From positions 1 to 15,835 of the forward strand of contig SMXV01000045.1 in assembly GCA_004356175.1 (NCBI GenBank): 15,835 nt of DNA, given 5' to 3'. Both the position numbers and the translations under genes were made by a program. The notes below the pieces were generated by a model. The model was not told the origin of the DNA. It saw nothing but the letters and a program-made list of their open reading frames with translations, and did no database searches. How positions within the stretch are numbered: the stretch's first letter is position 1; each line of letters begins with the position of its first letter. This DNA is from Acidobacteriota bacterium (lineage in GTDB: Bacteria > Actinomycetota > Acidimicrobiia > Spongiisociales > UBA5794). Below are positions 1 through 7,433 of this stretch, in pieces.

Positions 1-273
1 GGCATGTTGGCGGATCGACCGATGCTGATACTCGCAGCAACATTCGAGGGGACGAGGCTGCTCATCGTCAACAGCCGTCAACGTTTCGGATGCCCTTCGC
101 CCGACAACGGCGGCAGCTACGAGATTCATGTAATGCCGAGCGGCAGTCTCCAGTTTGTCGCCCTGGAAAGCGACTCATGCCTGTTCCGATCAGGACTACT
201 GCTCGGGATGCGTTTCGGCATTACGACGGCGCAGTTCGAGTGGGTGCAAGTCGAAACTGAATCCGGATTGTAG
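1..273 (+). CDS. Possible C-terminal part of an unrecognised protein
   Basis: An open frame runs from the first base of the window to a TAG at 271-273; an ATG sits at position 4, but the frame is still open at the window edge, so the gene may start outside. I do not recognise the product. About two thirds of the codons end in G or C, as expected for a real gene in this genome, and the residues alternate in a way that suggests beta strands, with no transmembrane helix. It converges on ssrA, which reads towards it from the other strand. It could equally be a chance frame, because no motif supports it and a minus-strand frame overlaps part of it. Confidence 0.3.
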   Translation, partial: GMLADRPMLILAATFEGTRLLIVNSRQRFGCPSPDNGGSYEIHVMPSGSLQFVALESDSCLFRSGLLLGMRFGITTAQFEWVQVETESGL

Positions 274-356
274 AGCTGGGCCGCGGATTCGCTCCGCTTC
301 ACCACTCTACGATTCGAAAGCTCCGAAGTGGCACCATTCCACCCCCGGGCGCGACG
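274..356. other. Non-coding spacer between ssrA terminator and left-end frame
   Basis: I see no gene, RNA or clear repeat here. The sequence 3' of a tmRNA gene is a common landing site for integrating elements, but no integrase gene and no second copy of the ssrA 3' end are visible in the window, so an attachment site cannot be claimed. Confidence 0.4.
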
Positions 357-378
357 AAGGGGCTCCAAGGAGCCCCTT
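357..378 (-). terminator. Hairpin terminator after ssrA
   Basis: The 22 bases are a perfect inverted repeat: AAGGGGCTCC on one side and GGAGCCCCTT on the other, separated by only AA. The real fold would have a stem of 8-9 pairs with a small loop. It begins two bases after the encoded CCA end of tmRNA, where a terminator for ssrA would be expected. The following U run is poor (only two Us before mixed sequence), so it may end transcription weakly, protect the 3' end before processing, or also serve a gene coming from the left. Confidence 0.6.
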
Positions 379-379
379 C

Positions 380-733
380 TGGTGGAGGTGGGGGGAATCG
401 AACCCCCGTCCCACGAGGCGTTGGCGTCGGCATCTCCGAGCGCAGCCAACAGCGATATTTCGGAACACGAGGACTCTGTTAGCAAGCACCCTCATGCCCT
501 ATCCGGGATTGTCTTACCCCACCGGTCCCGAAATCCCGGCGGGGGCGTCCCACATTGCGTTGCTCTGACCCGGCGAGGTGGGCACCCTCCGGAAGAACAG
601 GAGCGTTTATCTACGCTGCCAGTGCGTAACTTTCGTTTGCACTTATATGTGTACCGGCTCTTTAACGAGGACTCCGGTGACCTCGGCTCGCTTCCGGCGC
701 CTCAACTCTCACGGTCGAAACCATGTCACCCCC
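380..733 (-). ncRNA. ssrA: Transfer-messenger RNA (tmRNA, ssrA)
   Basis: tmRNA enters stalled ribosomes as alanyl-tRNA, then acts as a message whose tag sends the unfinished protein to proteases. The 5' end reads GGGGGTGACATGGTTTCGAC, the typical one-piece tmRNA opening. The 3' end has a T-arm with GGGGG, TTCGATT, CCCCC, then CACCTCC, A and an encoded CCA. The two ends pair over 7 bp with a G-U wobble at pair 3, the alanine identity element. Inside, 611-640 encodes the tag ANESYALAA followed by TAG. The 354-nt length is normal. The gene is not circularly permuted. It lies 90 bases after smpB, its protein partner. A motif resembling a -10 box (TACGAT) lies in that gap, but I could not find a good -35. 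Confidence 0.97.
611..640 (-). other. tmRNA tag-peptide reading frame (ANESYALAA)
   Basis: This is the message part of tmRNA. The resume codon is GCA, followed by AAC GAA AGT TAC GCA CTG GCA GCG and TAG. With the alanine carried by the tRNA-like part, the added tag would be 10 residues. The ending YALAA is the standard signal for ClpXP/ClpAP-type proteases. The tag is shorter by one residue than that of E. coli (ANDENYALAA) and by about three than the mycobacterial one. The stop is UAG, which is read by release factor 1 and not by the RF2 encoded nearby. Confidence 0.93.
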
Positions 734-823
734 GCATATGCGGAGACGTAAGGAACACGTCCACCCCTGTATCGTACCCTGCGAATCCAATACGGCGCAC
801 GAAACAGCCACGCAGCAGAAGCG

Positions 824-1279
824 TCAGCGCCGCAGGGACTTGGCTCGTTCCATCTCGCGTTTCTGCTGCTTCTTGACGATGTCTCGACGTTTGTCATGGG
901 TCTTCTTACCTTTACCGAGACCGAGCTCGATCTTGGCAATACCGTTCTTGAAGTAGATCTGCAACGGGACAAGTGTCAAGCCCTCTTCCCGCATCCGCCC
1001 AAAGAGACGGTCAATCTCACGCCGATGCAACAACAGTTTGCGGGGGCGCTCCGGTTCGTGTCCGCCGCCTTCAGCAAATATGTATGGCGCGATGTGGGCG
1101 TTCTCAAGCCAGATCTCGCCGTCGCGGATGGTTGCGTACGCATCCTTGAGCTGCACCTGTGCAGCACGCAGCGACTTCACCTCTGACCCGAGCAGAACAA
1201 CTCCAGCCTCGAACGTGTCGAGAATCTCATAGTTGTACCGTGCCTTGCGATTCGTAGCTACGACCTTGTGACCTGCCAT
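824..1279 (-). CDS. smpB: SsrA-binding protein SmpB
   Basis: SmpB binds the tRNA-like part of tmRNA and places it in the ribosomal A site when there is no codon to read, mimicking the missing anticodon arm. The 151-residue length fits the family (about 150-160). Family blocks are clear: the N-terminal NRKARYNYEILDTFEAG stretch, LLGSEVKSLR around residues 30-39, and the ENAHIAPY segment near 59-66. The tail after about residue 125 (KKTHDKRRDIVKK and onward) is very basic; in this family it becomes helical in the mRNA channel. The ATG at 1277-1279 has GAGGT about 12 bases upstream. The gene starts 22 bases after the M23 peptidase stop and is followed by ssrA, so protein and RNA partners are adjacent. 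Confidence 0.97.
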   Translation of the reverse strand: MAGHKVVATNRKARYNYEILDTFEAGVVLLGSEVKSLRAAQVQLKDAYATIRDGEIWLENAHIAPYIFAEGGGHEPERPRKLLLHRREIDRLFGRMREEGLTLVPLQIYFKNGIAKIELGLGKGKKTHDKRRDIVKKQQKREMERAKSLRR

Positions 1280-1301
1280 GGCCGCGAGGCTACCTCAGCA
1301 C

Positions 1302-2492
1302 CTAGATGTAACTTCGGGGGTCAACCGGGACCCCAGAAATCCGTACCTCGAAATGCAGATGAGGACCTGTCGACAAGCCTGTCGACCCGACATACCCGAT
1401 TGTCGAACCTACAGCGACCTTGTCGCCAACGGACACACCAAGTCTCGACTGATGGGCGTAGAGCGTCACCATTCCCCCTCCATGATCAATCATGACGGTC
1501 AACCCGTAGCCAGCTTTTGAACCAGCGAGAATCACAGTGCCGCCACCCGCCGCGATGATTCGATCGCCCATCGAGCCGTGGAAATCAATCCCGTTGTGCA
1601 TCTTGACGGTGCCGTAGATTGGGTGAACCCTCTGCCCAAATCCGGACTCGATTGCTCCGGGGACCGGACGCAACAACTGGCCTGGTTTGCGTCCGTCCGG
1701 CTGGGCAGCAGCACGAATCTTCGCTCTGATTGCGGCCTCTTCGCGCTCAAGGCCGGTCAGTTCTCCCTCGAACTCCGCAATCCGCTCCCTGATGTCAGAC
1801 AGAAGAATGACCTGCGCTTCGTAGTCGGCGACAAGTTTTGCGCGTTTGTCCTCGAGATCTGCTGCGTCAGATCTGAGGACCTCAGCGGCCGCTTCTAGTG
1901 CCTCGATTTCGCCGAGAATTGCACCCTCAACCGTCTTGACTTTGGCTTCGGCAACCTCCTGGACGGCGACGATCGCTGCATACCGATCAGCTGCGCCGCT
2001 GCGGAAGTCGGCAAGAACATCGAGGTAGGCAACACCGACAGCTACATCTGCCACTGCTGTAGCGGAGAACGCGATCTCGGGTTGTGACACCTCTCCCCCT
2101 GTGTACGCAGAGAGAAGTGATGCCTTTGCGTCGTCGAGAGCCTCATCTCTGTCGGCGCGGATTGCAGAGAGTCCAACAAGCTGCCGCGCAAGTTCCACCC
2201 TCACAGCCTCGAGTGCAGAGGACCTCTCCGAGTGCACCCTTGTCGAACGATCAAGGCGCGATGTTGCAGCCGCCACGGCAATCTCGACCGTATCAAGGCG
2301 CTCCTGCGCGCCCACCAGCTCCTGCGCAAGGACAGACCGCTCGGCGGACGCGTCGTCAATCTGTGCCGAGATTGCAAGAACCGATTGGCGTATCTCATCG
2401 AGTTCATTTTTGAGGCTCTCACCAGCCGCCGGCGCGATCGAGAACCAGATCAGGGAGAAAACGAGCGCGGGAAACAGGACGCGACGTATCAC
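1302..2492 (-). CDS. Coiled-coil M23 peptidase, probable FtsEX-controlled cell-wall hydrolase
   Basis: The 396-residue product has an N-terminal signal peptide (about residues 1-24: basic start, hydrophobic core, AAG cut region), long Ala/Glu/Arg-rich coiled coils from about 25-125 and 165-265, and a C-terminal LytM/M23 domain from about 274 to the end. The metal and catalytic residues are all present: His299 and Asp303 in HNGID, His347 in YAH, His378 and His380 in HLHFE. This is the layout of EnvC-like proteins, but EnvC itself has lost catalytic residues, so this one may cut peptidoglycan cross-bridges directly. It starts with GTG inside the ftsX stop (GTGA overlap), so it is probably made together with FtsX. 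By analogy with PcsB, RipC and EnvC, the FtsX outer loop likely binds the coiled coil and relieves autoinhibition. The partnership is inferred from position. Confidence 0.9.
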   Translation of the reverse strand: MIRRVLFPALVFSLIWFSIAPAAGESLKNELDEIRQSVLAISAQIDDASAERSVLAQELVGAQERLDTVEIAVAAATSRLDRSTRVHSERSSALEAVRVELARQLVGLSAIRADRDEALDDAKASLLSAYTGGEVSQPEIAFSATAVADVAVGVAYLDVLADFRSGAADRYAAIVAVQEVAEAKVKTVEGAILGEIEALEAAAEVLRSDAADLEDKRAKLVADYEAQVILLSDIRERIAEFEGELTGLEREEAAIRAKIRAAAQPDGRKPGQLLRPVPGAIESGFGQRVHPIYGTVKMHNGIDFHGSMGDRIIAAGGGTVILAGSKAGYGLTVMIDHGGGMVTLYAHQSRLGVSVGDKVAVGSTIGYVGSTGLSTGPHLHFEVRISGVPVDPRSYI

Positions 2493-3379
2493 GAGCGCAG
2501 AGTGCGATGGACTGCAAGGCTCAGCGAGCTACCGACGAGGCCGGCAACGACACCGAACAGCAGAACCAGCGCGCCCTGCCGAAGGATGAAATCGTTCTGG
2601 ATCGAAAGATTGATCCATTCAGGAAGTTGGGAGAGTCGATCCACAGCCATTTGCTGTGCAAGGACAATGAACGTGACGGCAAGCGCGCCACCAATAAGCC
2701 CCTCCAAGGCTCCCTCGATGAGGAAGGGCGTTCGTACGAACCAATTGCTTGCGCCGACAAGTTGCATTATCTCAATTTCCTCGCGACGAGCATAGATCGC
2801 CATGTGGATGGTGTTGGCGATCAAAGCAATCGCGGCAACTCCCAGGGCGACAGCCAGCAGCCAGAACATGATGCGTAACCCGTCACGCAACGCGATCATC
2901 GCGTCAATTGCCTCACCGGCTGACTTCACCTCGCTCACTCCAGGCGTTGAAGAGAGACGTATCACGATGACCTCGTAGTCAGCGGGATCCACCGGCTGGA
3001 CACGCAAGCTTGCGGGCAACAGATCGGGATTGTCGACGAGCACGCTGAGCATTGAGTCGTCATCGGCAAAGAGGATGACTGCCTCGTCGTATGCATCAGA
3101 TTTCGAAATGTAGGACACATCAGCGACCTCGGTCCACGACGCGACCTCGTTCTGAAGCACCGCGGTCTCCTCAACTGCGAGGTCATCCTGGAGGAATGCG
3201 ATAACCCGTACGTCCTCTGCCCACTGAAGGGTGTTGACGCGAACGATTTCGCCAAAGATGAGGGTTCCAAACGTCAACGTCAACGATATGAACACCGCAA
3301 GAATCGCACCAAGAACGACGAGCGCGTTTCGTCCGAGGTTGTTGAAGGCCTCCTTGATCATGTACTTCAAGTTGGTCAT
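2489..3379 (-). CDS. ftsX: Cell-division ABC transporter permease FtsX
   Basis: FtsX is the membrane half of FtsEX, which turns ATP hydrolysis at the division site into activation of a cell-wall hydrolase. The 296-residue protein shows the expected four-helix layout: TM1 about 20-43, a large extracellular loop about 45-165, TM2 169-190, TM3 218-242 and TM4 268-291. The cytoplasmic block between TM2 and TM3 (ARREEIEIMQLVGASNWFVR, about 197-216) is the family hallmark and contacts FtsE. Its ATG overlaps the ftsE stop (ATGA), and its own stop overlaps the start of the peptidase gene (GTGA), so the three genes should be translated in fixed proportion. Confidence 0.96.
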   Translation of the reverse strand: MTNLKYMIKEAFNNLGRNALVVLGAILAVFISLTLTFGTLIFGEIVRVNTLQWAEDVRVIAFLQDDLAVEETAVLQNEVASWTEVADVSYISKSDAYDEAVILFADDDSMLSVLVDNPDLLPASLRVQPVDPADYEVIVIRLSSTPGVSEVKSAGEAIDAMIALRDGLRIMFWLLAVALGVAAIALIANTIHMAIYARREEIEIMQLVGASNWFVRTPFLIEGALEGLIGGALAVTFIVLAQQMAVDRLSQLPEWINLSIQNDFILRQGALVLLFGVVAGLVGSSLSLAVHRTLRS

Positions 3380-4188
3380 TCGATGTCCTCTGGACTATCA
3401 GATGAATCGTCAGATGAGCTGTTAGAAGCATCGACCGACTCCGGTTCCTGTTCCGCCGCCGGCTCCTCTGACAGGTCAACCTCTTCGGTGGCAGCGGTCC
3501 CAACGGGCCGCGACTCATAGATGCCCCGCGACTCGTCTCGAGAGATTCTGCCGCGGTCAAGCTCGACAACTCTGCGCTGCATTGCGTCGACGATTGCGTG
3601 GTCGTGTGTGGCCATCACGACAGTTGTGCCTGTGCGATTGATGCGGTCGAGAATTCGCATGATGCCAACCGATGTCGCAGGGTCAAGGTTTCCCGTCGGC
3701 TCGTCTGCAAGCAGGATCAGTGGCCGGTTTACAAATGCTCGGGCCACCGCCACGCGTTGCTGCTCACCGCCTGAGAGCTGACGCGGCAACCGTTCAGCTT
3801 TGTCCGAAAGACCGACGAGTTTGAGGACCTGAGGCACCTGGTTACGAATCACGGAACGGTTCTTACCCGTTACCTCCATAGCGAAAGCCACATTTTCGTA
3901 CGCGGTCTTTGTCGGCAGCAGTTTGAAGTCCTGAAACACGGTTCCGATGGAGCGTCGCAGGTACGGAATCTTGGACGACGGCATCGCTGTTACGTGTTTG
4001 CCTGCGATCCAGATCTCGCCGTTCGTCGGCGGTTCCTCACGCATCATCAGGCGAATAAGGGTGGACTTTCCCGAACCGGACGCCCCAACGAGAAAGACAA
4101 ACTCGCCCTTTGCGACCTCAAAATTGACATCTTTGACCGCGACAGTGCCGCCGGGATATACCTTTGTAACGTTTTCGAGTTTGATCAT
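3376..4188 (-). CDS. ftsE: Cell-division ATP-binding protein FtsE
   Basis: FtsE is the ATPase that drives FtsX. All nucleotide-binding motifs are intact: Walker A GASGSGKST (35-43), Q-loop Gln86, signature LSGGE (138-142), Walker B LILLADE (157-163) and His195 of the H-loop. The VFQDFKLLPTKTAYENVAFA segment (84-103) is typical of FtsE rather than of other MacB/LolD-like ATPases. At 270 residues it is about 40 longer than usual FtsE; residues from about 228 to 270 form a Glu/Asp/Ser-rich tail with no predicted fold, which may be a partner-binding or regulatory extension. The ATG overlaps nothing upstream; prfB ends 101 bases before it. Confidence 0.96.
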   Translation of the reverse strand: MIKLENVTKVYPGGTVAVKDVNFEVAKGEFVFLVGASGSGKSTLIRLMMREEPPTNGEIWIAGKHVTAMPSSKIPYLRRSIGTVFQDFKLLPTKTAYENVAFAMEVTGKNRSVIRNQVPQVLKLVGLSDKAERLPRQLSGGEQQRVAVARAFVNRPLILLADEPTGNLDPATSVGIMRILDRINRTGTTVVMATHDHAIVDAMQRRVVELDRGRISRDESRGIYESRPVGTAATEEVDLSEEPAAEQEPESVDASNSSSDDSSDSPEDIE

Positions 4189-4262
4189 AAAGCGAACCCA
4201 GTAGTGGCTGTTTTGTGGCCCATTGTGCAGCCGAAGGCGAGGATAACCCGCGTTTCCGTTAA

Positions 4263-4283
4263 GGCGAGGCTTTCACCTCGGCC
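4263..4283 (-). other. Stem-loop between prfB and ftsE
   Basis: GGCGAGG (4263-4269) and CCTCGGCC (4276-4283) can pair into a seven-pair stem with one bulged base and a six-base loop. On the transcribed strand it comes seven bases after the prfB stop. There is no U run after it, so it is more likely a processing or attenuation structure than a full terminator; ftsE could still be read through from prfB. Confidence 0.35.
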
Positions 4284-4289
4284 ATGCCC

Positions 4290-5402
4290 CTATGCCTCGT
4301 AGAGTTCGGAGCGCCGCCATGCAAGGTACGAATCGACAAGACCGTCAATGTCACCGTCCAGCACTCCCTGAATGTTTCCTACCTCATAGTGAGTGCGCAG
4401 GTCCTTGACCATCTGATAGGGCTGCATGACGTAGCTGCGAATTTGTCTGCCCCAGCCGGCCTCGTGTTGTTCGCCTCTAATCGCAGCGACCTCGGCGGCT
4501 TGGTCGTTGCGGGCCTTCTCCGCCAGCCGGGCGGCGAGGAGCTGCATTGCTCGCATCTTGTTTTGCATCTGGGACCGCTCAGCCTGGCACGACACAACAA
4601 TGCCAGTTGGCAGGTGGGTGATTCGGACCGCGGAGTCCGTCTTGTTGATGTGCTGACCGCCGGCACCTGATGCCCGATAGGTGTCGATGCGCAAATCCTC
4701 ATTGTCGATCTCGATTTCCTCAACCTCAACCTGTGGGATGACGTCGACACCGGCAAAGGCCGTGTGGCGACGGGCAGCCGAATCGAACGGGCTGATTCGG
4801 ACGAGGCGATGGGTTCCGCGCTCAGACTCGAAGGTGCCGTATGCGTTGTCTCCGGTGATGGTCAGTGTGACTGACTTGATGCCAGCCTCTTCACCCTCCT
4901 GGTACTCGTCGACCTCAAAGGTGAACGAGGAACGTTCGAGGTACCGCGTGTACATGCGAAGTAGCATTTCGGCCCAATCCTGAGCATCGACGCCGCCAGC
5001 ACCCGCGTTGATGGAGAGAATCGCGGGGTTGTCGTCGTATTCACCGAAGAAGAGCGACTCGCGTTCAAGCACCGAGAGCTGTGCCCGCAATGTACCAATC
5101 TCTTCGGCGACCTCGGCCAGGGACCCGGCGTCTCCTTCGTCAAGCGCAAGCTCGAGAAGCACGTCGAGATCCTCCGTGGCCTCACTGAGATCGGTCACGA
5201 GCTTGATCGTGCCCTCATGGCGAGCAAGCCTTGACGTCACCGCCCGCGCGTTGTTCGGGTCGTTCCACAATTCGGGATCAGACGCCTGCTTCTGAAGCTC
5301 TATGAGCTCCTTCTCCTTGCCCTCAATATCGAGGAACCCCCTCGCGTCGGTAAGGCGCGAACGAATCTCAACAACAGCATCTCGTAGCTCGGCAGGTTCC
5401 AT
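4290..5402 (-). CDS. prfB: Peptide chain release factor 2
   Basis: RF2 recognises UGA and UAA stop codons and triggers peptide release. From the chosen ATG the protein has 370 residues, normal for RF2. The stop-reading tripeptide is SPF (204-206, within RISPFDSAARRHTAF), which separates RF2 from RF1, and the catalytic GGQ is at 248-250. The frame is open up to 5582, giving 60 more residues rich in Ser, Ala and Arg, but homologues start like MEPAELRDAV, so I start at 5402; no strong ribosome-binding site is visible. Many bacteria control prfB through a programmed +1 frameshift near codon 25; here the frame is continuous (AGG GGG TTC CTC GAT), so that control is absent. The gene ends in TAG, which RF2 does not read. 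Confidence 0.95.
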   Translation of the reverse strand: MEPAELRDAVVEIRSRLTDARGFLDIEGKEKELIELQKQASDPELWNDPNNARAVTSRLARHEGTIKLVTDLSEATEDLDVLLELALDEGDAGSLAEVAEEIGTLRAQLSVLERESLFFGEYDDNPAILSINAGAGGVDAQDWAEMLLRMYTRYLERSSFTFEVDEYQEGEEAGIKSVTLTITGDNAYGTFESERGTHRLVRISPFDSAARRHTAFAGVDVIPQVEVEEIEIDNEDLRIDTYRASGAGGQHINKTDSAVRITHLPTGIVVSCQAERSQMQNKMRAMQLLAARLAEKARNDQAAEVAAIRGEQHEAGWGRQIRSYVMQPYQMVKDLRTHYEVGNIQGVLDGDIDGLVDSYLAWRRSELYEA

Positions 5403-5656
5403 GCGCGCAGGATACCGATGTTGCGCATGCCCCCGCGGTTGACGAACACGGGTGGACATCCGCCCAAGGCGAGCCGTGAAACCCGAAATTCCCATATCAG
5501 ACATAGCCGGAGAGGCCGCTGCGCTCGCCGAACTGCTGGAAACACTCGACTTCTCATCGCTCATCCCGGCAAGTCCACTCAATCAGGGTTGATCTGTCGA
5601 AGCGTCGAAACGATGAAACAGACGAGATCCTCAAGTACATCCGGGAAAAGAAGACT

Positions 5657-6781
5657 GTGCTACTGTCGCGACCGACCATCGAGGAGCTGCAAACGACAAT
5701 CGACCACGAAGCAGATCGCAGCGAGGAAGAATTAGCCGCGAGGGTGTTCGAAGCGGCGCTTGGAACTTTGGATCTATTCACCATATACATCGGCGACCGT
5801 CTCTCGTACTACGAGCTGCTCGCCAGCGAGGAGCCACTGACGTCCACCGAGCTCGCACTGCGCGCCGGAACGGAAGAGCGGTACACGCGGGAGTGGCTCG
5901 AACAGCAGGCCGTGTCAGGCTTCCTTACAGTTGCCGGAACAAGCGATGACGCCATGACGAGGAAATTCACCCTACCGACGCAATACACAGATGTGTTCAC
6001 CAACCGGCTGAGCATGTCGTATCTCGCTCCACTTGCGCGGATGCTCGCAGCAGCTGGCATGAAGTTGCCTGACATCGTCGATGCCCACCGCAGCGGCGGG
6101 GGTGTGTCCTGGGATGCGTTCGGCGACGACATGCGCGAATCGCAGGCTGATATGAACCGTCCGTCGTACATGAACCTGCTCGCGGCTGAATGGTTCGGTG
6201 GCGTGCCAGAAATTCGGCGCCGGCTCGACAGTGAGGCGAGGGTCGCTGACATTGGGTGTGGATTTGGTTGGTCGTCCATCGCTCTGGCGACTGGCTACCC
6301 GTCGATCGTTGTTGACGGGTACGATCTTGACGAGCCATCGATTGCCAAAGCACGCATTCATGCCGCCGAAGGTGGCGTGAGCGATCGAGTCTCATTTCAC
6401 GCGATCGACGCAGGCGATCCGTCCGTGTCTGGCAACTACGACATAGTGACTGCCTTCGAGTGCATCCATGACCTGCCAGATCCCGTGTCAACGCTGAGGA
6501 CAATGCGACGCATCGCGGCGGACGACGGCATGGTGATTGTCATGGACGAAAAGGTCTCAGACACGTTCCATCCCGATGGTGACGAGATCGAGCGCCTCAT
6601 GTATGGCTTCTCAAACCTCATCTGTCTGCCAGACGGCTTGGCGCACGCAGACAGCGTTGGCACTGGGACTGTTATGCGCCCCGACGTCTTGCGCCGCTAC
6701 GCGCAAGAGGCCGGGTTCTCACACATCGAGATCATGCCGATCGAAGCCGAAATGTGGCGCTTCTACCGCCTCGTGGTTTGA
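5657..6781 (+). CDS. Class I SAM-dependent methyltransferase with N-terminal winged-helix region
   Basis: The 374-residue protein has a C-terminal Rossmann-fold methyltransferase domain: motif I DIGCGFGWSS (198-207), the acidic ribose-binding residue in GYDLDEPS (about 222-225), and FECIHDLPDP (268-277) as the later motif. The N-terminal part (about 25-115) resembles the winged-helix dimerisation region of O-methyltransferase-like and Rv2258c-like proteins. The substrate cannot be told from the sequence. It starts with GTG at 5657, with only a weak purine run (GGGAAAAGAAG) before it; no ATG is available in frame near the start. It is divergent from prfB, and is the only well-supported gene on the plus strand, so it is probably transcribed on its own. 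Confidence 0.85.
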   Translation: MLLSRPTIEELQTTIDHEADRSEEELAARVFEAALGTLDLFTIYIGDRLSYYELLASEEPLTSTELALRAGTEERYTREWLEQQAVSGFLTVAGTSDDAMTRKFTLPTQYTDVFTNRLSMSYLAPLARMLAAAGMKLPDIVDAHRSGGGVSWDAFGDDMRESQADMNRPSYMNLLAAEWFGGVPEIRRRLDSEARVADIGCGFGWSSIALATGYPSIVVDGYDLDEPSIAKARIHAAEGGVSDRVSFHAIDAGDPSVSGNYDIVTAFECIHDLPDPVSTLRTMRRIAADDGMVIVMDEKVSDTFHPDGDEIERLMYGFSNLICLPDGLAHADSVGTGTVMRPDVLRRYAQEAGFSHIEIMPIEAEMWRFYRLVV

Positions 6782-7433
6782 CACCAACATTGCCACAACA
6801 GACCACGGAAGACATTCGACATTTCTTATGCTGGTCAACCGTGCGTTCGACTGACTGAGGCGACGCACCCGCAAGTGAGTCAACGAAACCTGTCTCTGCA
6901 GTCGACGGCCCAGACACTCCCGCGTCGCCAACACACTCGATTGAGCAATCCGCGACCGAGGCTCGGAGGGAGCGGGGTCCGAGTCCGTTGCCACCAACAT
7001 CCTTGGCGCGCGTTGCCACCTGCACACAGGCGGGTCAGTTGTTCCGAGTCGACCAGCCGTGAACCTTTGGCCCAACCTTGACCCTCTCGGGTGCAATCCG
7101 GACCGGTGCGGCAACCAACCCGTCCGGGTCTCGTATCGCAGTCAGAGACACATGATGCTTCAGCGCAGATTGCCGGTGGAACACAAGAAATGCAGCATTG
7201 GTGATCCAGAGAAACTTGAAGGAGCGCTCCACGGTGGCTGCCGGAGAAACCGATTCATCACGACACCCGACGGTGAAACCGGCCTCACCTGCCGCTGCGT
7301 GGGCTACAACGCCTTCTTCGGCCGTATCAGCCCAGCAATGTACGACGTATCAAGCCTGCTCAATCAAAGATGTGCACCTTCGGAAGCGGCAGACGTCCTC
7401 GCATCAGAAGCCTGTGAAGCTGAGCACTGCGAG
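6782..7433. other. 650-base stretch without a convincing gene
   Basis: This is the gap between two convergent genes, the methyltransferase and the sulfatase. Several frames of 60-130 codons cross it on both strands, but none has a recognisable domain, a good start or the expected codon use, and they overlap each other. A modest stem-loop with arms CTCGGA (6962-6967) and TCCGAG (6978-6983) is present; it has no U run. A minus-strand frame at 7035-7232 has a somewhat protein-like composition and could be the remains of a lost gene, but I could not match it to any family. Confidence 0.4.

Noticed and set aside
126..485. Minus-strand open frame of about 119 codons across the tmRNA 3' end
   Set aside because: It overlaps the tRNA-like end of tmRNA and the terminator hairpin, and its product has no recognisable feature.
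2101..2589. Plus-strand frame of about 162 codons opposite the M23 peptidase
   Set aside because: It is the mirror of the coiled-coil coding sequence; its Ser/Arg-rich composition is typical of an antisense shadow.
4263..4283. Stem-loop after prfB as a full intrinsic terminator
   Set aside because: No U run follows and the stem has a bulge; it is kept only as a low-confidence structure.
5403..5582. Sixty-residue N-terminal extension of RF2
   Set aside because: The added residues are low-complexity Ser/Ala/Arg and do not fit the RF2 family; starting at 5402 gives the normal length.
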